Assembly: GCA_964392615.1 (NCBI GenBank) | Contig: CAYMRB010000182.1 | Span: 1 to 18,159 of the forward strand | Direction of reading: 5' to 3' | DNA from: CAYMRB01 sp964392615 | GTDB taxonomy: Bacteria > Planctomycetota > UBA8108 | Length of the DNA: 18,159 nt | Shown here: in pieces, positions 12,486-18,159 of the stretch | Layout of the letters: each line of letters starts with the position of its first letter | Position numbering within the stretch: position 1 is the stretch's first letter | Notes under the pieces: model-generated | Told to the model about the DNA's origin: nothing | Seen by the model: the letters and a program-made list of their open reading frames with translations, nothing else | The model's database searches: none | Translations under genes and position numbers: made by a program

Positions 12486-13192
12486 TCGATCGAAATGCTG
12501 CAGGATTCCATGAACAGCTCGGTCTTCGGTGCGCCGCCCTGTGTGCCGAAGTACTCGAGAACCTCGAGAGTCTTCGTGCCGTCGACGACCTCACCGAAGA
12601 TCGTGTGCTTGTCGTCGAGCCACGGTGTCTCCTTGAACGTCAGGAAGAACTGGCTTCCATCCGTCCCGGCACCGCGATTCGCCATGCTGAGAAGCGCGCC
12701 GCGGTCGTGACGCACCTGGGGGCTGAACTCGCCGTCGTACTCGTATCCCGGCCCGCCCGATCCTTTTCCTTCCGGACAACCTCCCTGCGCCATGAAGCCG
12801 GGGATCACGCGGTGGAAAATCAGGCCGTCATAGTAGCCGAGGCGCGTCAGGTAGATCGTGCTCGACACGTGCATCGGCGCGACGTCCGGCAGGAACTTGA
12901 CCCGCACGTTGCCCTTGTTCGTGCGGACGTCCCAGAAGTACGACCTGTTGGCGTCGAACTCGACCTTCGGCGGCTTCGTGAGTCGCGTCCGCCAGCCGGG
13001 GGCGGTCTTGTCGATCTGCTGGGACGCGATGAACTCGTCGATGGCGCGGATCGCGGGGTCGCTTTTCAGGTCCGTCACAGGGGCCTCTTTCGTCTTCTTG
13101 TCAGCGGGCGGAGAGGTCTCGGGCTGGGTGCCGTTGCAAGCGGCCAATGCCGTGATGAGACAGGCCAGGAGCCCGATCGTCCTACTGTGCAT
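12482..13192 (-). CDS. Lipoprotein cyclophilin-type peptidyl-prolyl isomerase
   Basis: A 236-residue secreted isomerase that speeds cis-trans changes at Xaa-Pro bonds. The start at 13192 was chosen because it gives a lipoprotein signal peptide (MHSRTIGLLACLITALAAC, lipidated Cys19) and has GGAGA 8 nt upstream; a longer in-frame extension to 13276 would bury the signal. After a Pro/Lys-rich tether (20-70), the cyclophilin domain fills about 85-236: NKGNVRVKFLPDVAPMHVSS, FHRVIPGFMAQGG with catalytic Arg128, LLSMANRGAGTDGSQFFLTF and TPWLDDKHTIFGEVVDG. Trp191 of the cyclosporin pocket is present. It is probably membrane-anchored and faces the periplasm. Its TGA overlaps the lysS start, so the two are co-expressed although unrelated in function. 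Confidence 0.93.
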   Translation of the reverse strand: MHSRTIGLLACLITALAACNGTQPETSPPADKKTKEAPVTDLKSDPAIRAIDEFIASQQIDKTAPGWRTRLTKPPKVEFDANRSYFWDVRTNKGNVRVKFLPDVAPMHVSSTIYLTRLGYYDGLIFHRVIPGFMAQGGCPEGKGSGGPGYEYDGEFSPQVRHDRGALLSMANRGAGTDGSQFFLTFKETPWLDDKHTIFGEVVDGTKTLEVLEYFGTQGGAPKTELFMESCSISIE

Positions 13193-13234
13193 CTCGACGT
13201 TCTCCGGTCGTTCCGGGGGTTTTCGTATGGCAGC

Positions 13235-13279
13235 CCGTTGAGGAAGGCCATCCGGCACGATGGCGGCGCTCTTCAACGG
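13235..13279 (-). other. Intergenic hairpin between HAD and cyclophilin genes
   Basis: CCGTTGA (13235-13241) pairs with TCAACGG (13273-13279), and GCCAT (13247-13251) with ATGGC (13260-13264), around an eight-base loop with a purine-rich internal loop. It sits in the 131-nt gap between the HAD stop and the cyclophilin start. No T-run follows on the minus strand, so it is not a classic terminator. It could be an operator, an mRNA-processing site or a weak terminator separating two transcription units. Confidence 0.35.
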
Positions 13280-13323
13280 ACTGGCAGGGGCGGACGCTCG
13301 CAGCCGGGCAGATTACCAGCCGG

Positions 13324-13995
13324 TCAGCACCACGTCCAGCCCTCCAGCGACGACACGATCCGGTCGGCGCCGGCGAGATCGGCCGCGGGGCTCGAGTTGG
13401 TCACGGCGACGCACCACATGTCCGCGTTCTTGGCGGCGGCGACGCCGCGAGGGCTGTCCTCGAACACGAGGCACGCGTCGGGGGTCAGGTCGGGGGCGCC
13501 CGACGAGCGCAACAGCTCGAGGGCTTGCAGGTAGGCTTCCGGCGACGGTTTTGGCGCGACGACGTCATCGCCGCTGACGAAGCGGGGGAATCGATCGAGC
13601 AGACCGTGATGCGCGAGGACGCCCGCGAGGTCGGCCCGCCGGGCGCCGCTCGCGATCGTGTAGGGCCCGCGCCGCGCGGCGGCATCGATGAGCTCGCGGA
13701 CGCCGGGGAACAGGACGACATCGGCCAGTCCGTCGCGGTAGCGGCGCGACTTCCGCTCGACCAAGTCTTCGAGAAGCTCCGGGCTCGCCGGCCTGCCGGC
13801 TTCGCGCAGGACGATCTCGAAGCACGCGCGGTCGTGGCCGCCGAGGAAACGCGCGTTGTCGGCGTCCGGGCCGAGGTCGATGCCCTCCTCGCCGAGAGTG
13901 GCGCAGAACGTCGCGAAGTGCAGGGTCTCGGTGTCCGCGATGACGCCATCGAAGTCGAAGATCACCGCCCGCGTCTTGTCGAGGCCGCACGCCAT
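13324..13995 (-). CDS. HAD-family hydrolase, beta-phosphoglucomutase/phosphatase-like
   Basis: A 223-residue HAD protein of subfamily I with a cap domain after motif I. Motif I is DFDGVIADTE (nucleophile Asp14, acid Asp16 from this start). Motif II is in TIASGARRADL, motif III Lys in APKPSPEAYLQAL and motif IV in VFEDSPRGVAAAKNA, so all catalytic elements are present. Members are small-molecule phosphatases (phosphoglycolate, sugar phosphates) or beta-phosphoglucomutases; the substrate cannot be told from sequence alone. ATG at 13995 has AGCAGG upstream. An in-frame GTG at 14013 adds six residues (VKQANR) and is the alternative, leaving only 12 nt to the upstream LOG gene. It is probably the last gene of the 18159-13324 unit. 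Confidence 0.9.
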   Translation of the reverse strand: MACGLDKTRAVIFDFDGVIADTETLHFATFCATLGEEGIDLGPDADNARFLGGHDRACFEIVLREAGRPASPELLEDLVERKSRRYRDGLADVVLFPGVRELIDAAARRGPYTIASGARRADLAGVLAHHGLLDRFPRFVSGDDVVAPKPSPEAYLQALELLRSSGAPDLTPDACLVFEDSPRGVAAAKNADMWCVAVTNSSPAADLAGADRIVSSLEGWTWC

Positions 13996-14025
13996 CCGGT
14001 TCGCCTGCTTCACGCGGTCGTCAGC

Positions 14026-14913
14026 TCAACCCTGGAGGTCTTCCGCCTCGGCGATGATGCGCCAGGCCTCGTCGACGTCGTCGACGAAGCGGAAGAGCTC
14101 GAGATCGCGCGCGGAGATCGTCCCTTCTTCGACGAGGTAGTCGAAGTCGATGAGACGCTTCCAGAACTCGCTGCCGTACAGGATGACCGGCACCGGCTTG
14201 ATCTTCTTCGTCTGGATCAGCGTCAACGCCTCGAACAGCTCGTCGAGCGTTCCGAAGCCGCCGGGAAAGGCCACCAGCGCTCGCGCCCGCATCAGGAAGT
14301 GCATTTTGCGGATGGCGAAGTAGTGGAATTGGAAGCTCAGGTCCGGCGTGATGTAGCGGTTGGGGGCCTGCTCGTGCGGCAGCACGATGTTGAGCCCTAC
14401 GCTCTTGGCGCTGGCTTCGAACGCGCCGCGATTGCCCGCCTCCATGATGCCGGGGCCGCCGCCCGTGATGACGACGAGGTCGCACCGGCTCGTCTTCTGG
14501 CACGAGGTGGAGATCAGCCGTGCGAGCTTGCGTGCGTCGTCGTAGTAGCGGCTCTTGGCGGCGAGGCGCCGGGCTGCGGTCAGGTCGCGCGCGAGCGTTT
14601 TGTCGTCCGGATCGTCGGCCGTAGCGGCAGCGGCTCGCGCGATGTGCGCCTCGGCGTCCTCAGGGGCGGGGATCCGCGCGGAGCCGAAGAGGACGATCGT
14701 CGAGTGAACGCCCTGCTCTTCCTGCAGGAGTTCCGGCTTCAGGAGCTCGAGCTGCAACCGTACGGGCCGCAGCTCCTCGCGCAGCATGAAGTCCTGATCG
14801 ACGAACGACAGTCGATACGCATGCGACCGCGTCTGCGGCGTGTCCGCGGTTTTCTCGGAGTGGGCCTTGTCGTCGCGGGCGGTCGGAAAGCGGCGTTCGG
14901 TGGGAGGCGTCAT
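14026..14913 (-). CDS. LOG-family Rossmann-fold nucleotide-binding protein
   Basis: A 295-residue protein of the LOG (TIGR00730-type) family. Characterised members split nucleoside 5'-monophosphates at the N-glycosidic bond, releasing ribose 5-phosphate (cytokinin riboside monophosphate phosphoribohydrolase). Visible signatures: VLFGSARIP at the start of the fold, VITGGGPGIMEAGNRGA, and the active-site loop FPGGFGTLDELFE, which has the PGGxGTxxE catalytic consensus. Residues 1-75 form a charged N-terminal extension typical of the longer bacterial members. Its ATG overlaps the TGA of the thioredoxin-TPR gene (ATGA), so the two are translationally coupled. It is more likely a housekeeping nucleotide hydrolase than a hormone enzyme in this bacterium. 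Confidence 0.92.
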   Translation of the reverse strand: MTPPTERRFPTARDDKAHSEKTADTPQTRSHAYRLSFVDQDFMLREELRPVRLQLELLKPELLQEEQGVHSTIVLFGSARIPAPEDAEAHIARAAAATADDPDDKTLARDLTAARRLAAKSRYYDDARKLARLISTSCQKTSRCDLVVITGGGPGIMEAGNRGAFEASAKSVGLNIVLPHEQAPNRYITPDLSFQFHYFAIRKMHFLMRARALVAFPGGFGTLDELFEALTLIQTKKIKPVPVILYGSEFWKRLIDFDYLVEEGTISARDLELFRFVDDVDEAWRIIAEAEDLQG

Positions 14914-15980
14914 CGGGTTCGTTGGACGATGTCGAGGATGTACGCCGCGTGGATGCCGAACTCGCTCTCAGGCGCGAGCTCGACGACAACGCCGAGGTCG
15001 GCGATCGACCGCGCCGCGTCGTCCTTGATCGAGTGAGCGTACGCTCGTAGGAATAGGCACTCGATGAGTTTCGGGCTCTTCGAGTGGTCCTTGACGAATG
15101 TATCGAGCCGCGCGATCGCGGCGTCGGTTTCCTTGGCTCCGATCAATAGGCGCGCGAGCGGCAGCAGGGCCTTCTCGGCGCTATCGGAGCCCTTCTTTTT
15201 CGGGAGCGAGAGCACCTTTTCGTAGAGCTCTCGGGCTCGCGCCGACTGCTTCTGGCCGCGCGCGATCTCCGCGAGATCGAGCAGCAGGTCCGGGTTGTCC
15301 CCGTGCTTCGCGAGGATTTTCTCGAGGACCTTGCCCGCTTCTTCGGCGCTTCCCGCCGCGAAGATCGCGCGTGCGTAGGCGCGTTGCGCGTCGACGTCGT
15401 CGGGGCTCTTCTCGGCGATTTCCCGGAGCTTCTCGAGCGAGCCGGCAGCCGACGCGGACTTGCGGATCTCCTCGAGGAACGTCTCCGGGGGGCGGAAGCC
15501 GGACATGTCCTGCAGCACCTTCCCTTCCGGGCTGAGGACGAGAATCGTCGGCAGTCCTCGGACCTTGTACTTCGTCGCGAGGTCCTTGCGATCATCGGTG
15601 TCGACCTTCACGGCCTCGAAGAACTCACGCACGAGGCTGATGACACGCGCATCGCTGAACGTCTCGCGGTCGAGCTTCTTGCACCAGCCGCACCACTCGG
15701 CGCCGAAGTCGACGAGGACGGGGCGGCGCGTCTTCGCAGCGCTTTCCATCGCCGCCTCGAAGGTCGCGGCCCACGGGATGCCCTTCGCGGGTGCCCCGGT
15801 TTCCGCGGCGCCCTTTGTCTCGGCGCCTTCCGACTTGGCGTCGACCTTGTCGGCCGTTGTCTCGACGATTTCCTTCGATGGGGTGCTCTTCTCGGCCGCT
15901 TTCTCATCGGCCTCCTGCGCGGTCGCGACAGGCACGACGACGAAGAGCGCGGCGAGGAGCGAAATCAGGCGTCGATGCAT
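14910..15980 (-). CDS. Exported thioredoxin-fold protein with TPR-like C-terminus
   Basis: A 356-residue protein. The start at 15980 was chosen because MHRRLISLLAALFVVVPVA opens a clear signal peptide (cleavage near ATA/QE, residue 22); the reading frame upstream is not coding-like. A charged Lys/Glu/Ala linker (about 23-65) precedes a thioredoxin domain (about 68-180) with VLVDFGAEWCGWCKK: active-site Cys97-Gly-Trp-Cys100, and the conserved cis-Pro in VRGLPTILVLSPEGK. Residues about 190-350 form helix pairs of TPR type (AYARAIFAAGSAEEAGKVLEK, then LAEIARGQKQSARARELYEK). It should act outside the cytoplasm as a DsbD-gamma- or thioredoxin-7-like disulfide reductase that uses the TPRs to bind partners. 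It sits 13 nt after the NPCBM gene and overlaps the LOG gene. Confidence 0.9.
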   Translation of the reverse strand: MHRRLISLLAALFVVVPVATAQEADEKAAEKSTPSKEIVETTADKVDAKSEGAETKGAAETGAPAKGIPWAATFEAAMESAAKTRRPVLVDFGAEWCGWCKKLDRETFSDARVISLVREFFEAVKVDTDDRKDLATKYKVRGLPTILVLSPEGKVLQDMSGFRPPETFLEEIRKSASAAGSLEKLREIAEKSPDDVDAQRAYARAIFAAGSAEEAGKVLEKILAKHGDNPDLLLDLAEIARGQKQSARARELYEKVLSLPKKKGSDSAEKALLPLARLLIGAKETDAAIARLDTFVKDHSKSPKLIECLFLRAYAHSIKDDAARSIADLGVVVELAPESEFGIHAAYILDIVQRTR

Positions 15981-15993
15981 CGATCGGCTGGTC

Positions 15994-17307
15994 CTATTTC
16001 GTGACACGGGCGTCCGCCCAATTCGCGTGATCCGAGAAGTCGAGGCCGTCGGGGCCGTACCCGACCTCGAGACGCAGCACTTCGACTCCATCCATCGGCA
16101 GGGACACCGGCTGGGGTTGATCGCTGGAGGTCATGTTCTTCGCGAACAGCTCCTTGCCGTCCGCGAGCACTCGAAACGTCACGCCGCCCTTGCCTCGCGA
16201 TGATTCGTCGAGGCCGATCACCGTGGCGAACGACGCATACTGCCCGGCGAGCGCGAACTCGAGGACCGAGCGCGAGTGGACACCGAGGCCGCGGCGGTAG
16301 CGCCTTCCGGCCATGCGGAGCGGGCCGCCGTTCACCGACCGATCCTTGCGGTAGCGCAGCGGCGCGCCGAGGACCGGGGCCTCGTCGACCAGCGTCGGCT
16401 CGGCAGCGGACAGAAACAGCACGCGGTCGCTGGCGGGGGAGATGCGCCGCACAGCGCTGATCGGCAGACGCTGGCGCGAGTCGGGCGGCGAGCCCGGCAG
16501 GCGGATGACGAGGTATTCGACGTCATCCGAGCGCTCGAAGCCGACGAGGTACGCGGGCAGCCGGCCGACGCCGGGCAGATCGAACGTCGCGGACGGGTCC
16601 GGCTCCTGTCGCGTCGATGCGACCGGTGCGAGCACGAGCCCTTGGATCATCTGGCGCTTGATCGCGCGGCGGCGGCCCGAGTCCTCGACGAAGACGCGTT
16701 CGGCCTCGACCGCACGGAACGGCCGTCGAAATCGGAACAAGCCCTGGCGTCGCAGATAGAGCGTGTCGACCTCCGGCGGTGTCGCCGCGAGGTCGCGCTC
16801 GAGAAGTCCGTCGGAGGGGTGCGCCTCGCGCAGCCGGAAGCCGGCGATCTGTGCGAGCGGGACGTCGATCTCGAGCGGCTGTGGACCCGCGCCGTGCTCG
16901 GCGACCAGGCGGATGCGCGCGACGTTCTTGCGCGGACCATCGTCGGGCAGATCGAGGACGCGGGCCGCGATCTGATCGCCGGTGCGAAAACGCACGAGCG
17001 GGTGCCGGTGGAAGGGCACGTCCTTCCCGGCGCCGCCCTTCTTCACCACGCTGCCGGTGCGGATCTCCTGCACCTCGTACGTCGGAATCGGTACCTTCTG
17101 CGTCCCGATGAGGAGACCGTCCTTCGACACGCCACGCAGTCGGCCCGGAACGACGCGGCCGTCGAGCAGCGTCACGCCGGCCGCCGCTGGAGCGGAGCTA
17201 GGGTCCGGCTTCGCAGCGTCGGTCTCTCCTTCCAGCTCGTCAGCGTGGAGACAGACCGCGACCGCGGAGGTCAGGCTGAAAAGGAGGGCGCACGCGATAC
17301 GGGACAA
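15994..17307 (-). CDS. Secreted NPCBM-domain protein
   Basis: A 437-residue protein that begins with an unusual TTG codon at 17307, 4 nt after the stop of the upstream gene. The start is supported by the signal peptide that follows at once (LSRIACALLFSLTSAVAV...HA, about 1-22); no ATG or other usable start lies near. Residues about 40-330 contain SH3-like beta segments (LLDGRVVPGRLRGVSKDGLL, then VRFRTGDQIAARVLDL). The C-terminal 100 residues match the NPCBM carbohydrate-binding module: RRYRRGLGVHSRSVLEFALA, FATVIGLDES, VTFRVLADGKELF, LEVGYGPDGLDFSDHANWADARV. NPCBM modules bind glycans and are common in planctomycetes. No glycosidase domain is visible, so it is probably a binding or structural protein of the cell surface. 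Confidence 0.88.
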   Translation of the reverse strand: MSRIACALLFSLTSAVAVCLHADELEGETDAAKPDPSSAPAAAGVTLLDGRVVPGRLRGVSKDGLLIGTQKVPIPTYEVQEIRTGSVVKKGGAGKDVPFHRHPLVRFRTGDQIAARVLDLPDDGPRKNVARIRLVAEHGAGPQPLEIDVPLAQIAGFRLREAHPSDGLLERDLAATPPEVDTLYLRRQGLFRFRRPFRAVEAERVFVEDSGRRRAIKRQMIQGLVLAPVASTRQEPDPSATFDLPGVGRLPAYLVGFERSDDVEYLVIRLPGSPPDSRQRLPISAVRRISPASDRVLFLSAAEPTLVDEAPVLGAPLRYRKDRSVNGGPLRMAGRRYRRGLGVHSRSVLEFALAGQYASFATVIGLDESSRGKGGVTFRVLADGKELFAKNMTSSDQPQPVSLPMDGVEVLRLEVGYGPDGLDFSDHANWADARVTK

Positions 17308-17311
17308 CGCC

Positions 17312-18159
17312 TCACTCTTCCTTCGACAGCGCCTTGTAGTAGTCCTTCAGGAGCTTCTCGTAGCGAGCGGGGAGCTTGCCGCCGAAGCTCTCCAAGGCGC
17401 GGGACGCGTCCTTCTCCTCCAGGAGACCCCAGATCGTATTGCGATCGGCGCTGGACACACCGCGCAGTCGGACGATGCCATCGCCGCGCGACGGAAGCTT
17501 CGAGACCTGCGCCGGGGACTGGGATTTGTTGCCGTTCGGGTTGCCGTTCTTGCAGCCCTTGCAGTTGCCGCTGCCGCAGCTCTTGCAGGACTTGCGCTCG
17601 AGCGCTTCCTGGAGCTCGATCAGCTTGTCGAGCGCGACCAGGATCTCGCCCTCTTTCTCCTGAGTCGGCTCCGTGCTGGTCACTTCCTTCGACAGGAGCT
17701 TCTCGACCTTGTTCATCCAGCCGGCGACGGTGTGCAGCGGTCGACCGACCTCCTTGTTGAGCTCGGCCACGCGCTTCTGCGCACGGCTGCGGACCTCCTC
17801 GGGGAGCTCCTCGTAGTCGGTCGTCAGGAGAGCCCACTGCGCGAACTCCATCAGCGGACGCTCGAGCTCGTGATACGCGAGGGCGACGAGCTCGCACACG
17901 CGGTGATCGGCGATCATGTGCTGACGGTGGTCGCGCGTCAGCGCCTCGCAGCGCTTGATCACGTCGTCATACTTCTTCGCGCGCAGGTCGAGCTCCGCGC
18001 GCAACAGGCCGACGTACGCGCGCAGGTAGACGTTGCGCCAAGCGCCTTCGGTGTCGCCTTCGAGCTTGCGCAGCGCGACCTCGATCTCTGTGGCCTTCTC
18101 GGCCTCCAGTGTCTCGACGGCGCGATCGAAGCTCGGGTAGAGCTCGCGTAGCGCGTTCT
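17312..18159 (-). CDS. Helical Cys-rich protein, N-terminus beyond the window
   Basis: The frame is open to the right edge, so only the last 281 residues are visible; a TTG near 18004 is not the true start because coding sequence (NVYLRAYVGLLRAEL) continues above it. The visible part is mostly charged alpha helix, with TPR-like spacing and tracts such as EILVALDKLIELQEALE. It is followed by a compact CKSCGSGNCKGC cluster (17552-17587; CxxC-x4-CxxC) that could hold one zinc, then an Asn/Gly/Ser linker. The C-terminus NTIWGLLEEKDA...PARYEKLLKDYYKAL resembles a tail I recall from planctomycete and myxobacterial proteins encoded in von Willebrand/DUF4159-type operons. It lies 4 nt upstream of the NPCBM gene. 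Function is unknown. Confidence 0.85.
   Translation of the reverse strand, partial: NALRELYPSFDRAVETLEAEKATEIEVALRKLEGDTEGAWRNVYLRAYVGLLRAELDLRAKKYDDVIKRCEALTRDHRQHMIADHRVCELVALAYHELERPLMEFAQWALLTTDYEELPEEVRSRAQKRVAELNKEVGRPLHTVAGWMNKVEKLLSKEVTSTEPTQEKEGEILVALDKLIELQEALERKSCKSCGSGNCKGCKNGNPNGNKSQSPAQVSKLPSRGDGIVRLRGVSSADRNTIWGLLEEKDASRALESFGGKLPARYEKLLKDYYKALSKEE

Noticed and set aside
10107..12710. 867-codon rightward open frame across the dehydrogenase and lysS genes
   Set aside because: It lies antisense to two genes with clear catalytic motifs and its product is a repetitive Arg/Val/Asp/Glu-rich sequence typical of an antisense frame.
13525..15036. Long rightward open frame opposite the HAD and LOG genes
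   Set aside because: Antisense shadow with low-complexity composition; the leftward genes have complete motifs. The frames at 7603-8901, 8577-10031 and 16276-18151 are rejected alike.
1..18159. CRISPR array, tRNA, rRNA, phage or integrative element
   Set aside because: No regularly spaced repeats, no cloverleaf or rRNA-like segment, and no integrase, transposase or phage structural gene was seen.

Overview
The window looks like a chromosomal segment of a high-GC Gram-negative bacterium, most likely a member of Planctomycetota or a close relative. This rests on several features seen together: an NPCBM-domain secreted protein, a secreted HEAT-repeat/redoxin fusion, small anchored proteins ending in a FlgT-like beta-rich domain, a C-terminal 'WGxL...PxxYExLxxDYY' tail, an alternative (carboxynorspermidine-type) spermidine pathway, two tandem PilT ATPases and a GT9 heptosyltransferase. 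The phylum is an inference; there is no rRNA gene in the window. No tRNA, rRNA, CRISPR array, integrase or transposase was seen.

Layout. At the left edge (1-45) there may be the first codons of a leftward gene. Positions 46-449 hold no clear gene but carry a hairpin, a good sigma70-like promoter (201-228) and a leader of about 215 nt. Rightward from 450 come two retraction-type pilus ATPase genes overlapping by one base, then a D-2-hydroxyacid dehydrogenase 16 nt downstream, then two tandemly duplicated small membrane-anchored proteins (4022-4897). Positions 4898-5264 are non-coding and hold a 34-bp inverted repeat. A leftward gene (5265-6329) encodes a secreted HEAT + redoxin protein. A divergent rightward heptosyltransferase gene (6463-7548) follows. 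From 18159 back to 7579 all genes run leftward: a helical Cys-rich protein (cut by the window edge), an NPCBM protein, a thioredoxin-TPR protein, a LOG-family protein and a HAD hydrolase; then, after a 131-nt gap, a lipoprotein cyclophilin, lysyl-tRNA synthetase, a Zn-type alcohol dehydrogenase homologue, carboxynorspermidine synthase-like and carboxynorspermidine decarboxylase genes. Several neighbours overlap by 4 nt (ATGA or GTGA), so translational coupling is common here.

Main discovery candidate. The redoxin gene has a single in-frame TGA (5628-5630, codon 234) exactly where the first catalytic cysteine of a CxxC redoxin motif belongs (GDT-TGA-PVC). The frame stays open and homologous for 119 more codons before a TAA. 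A hairpin with its apical loop 26-29 nt after the TGA and a G in the second loop position fits the bacterial SECIS rule. I read this as an exported selenoprotein with a U-P-V-C active site. TGA is an ordinary stop in many other genes here, so it is not a global code change.

Functional grouping. The ATPases point to type IV pilus retraction. The decarboxylase/dehydrogenase pair makes spermidine or norspermidine from aspartate semialdehyde. The secreted redox proteins (selenocysteine redoxin, thioredoxin-TPR) and the cyclophilin lipoprotein suggest an active extracytoplasmic protein-folding/redox compartment, but no common pathway is proven.
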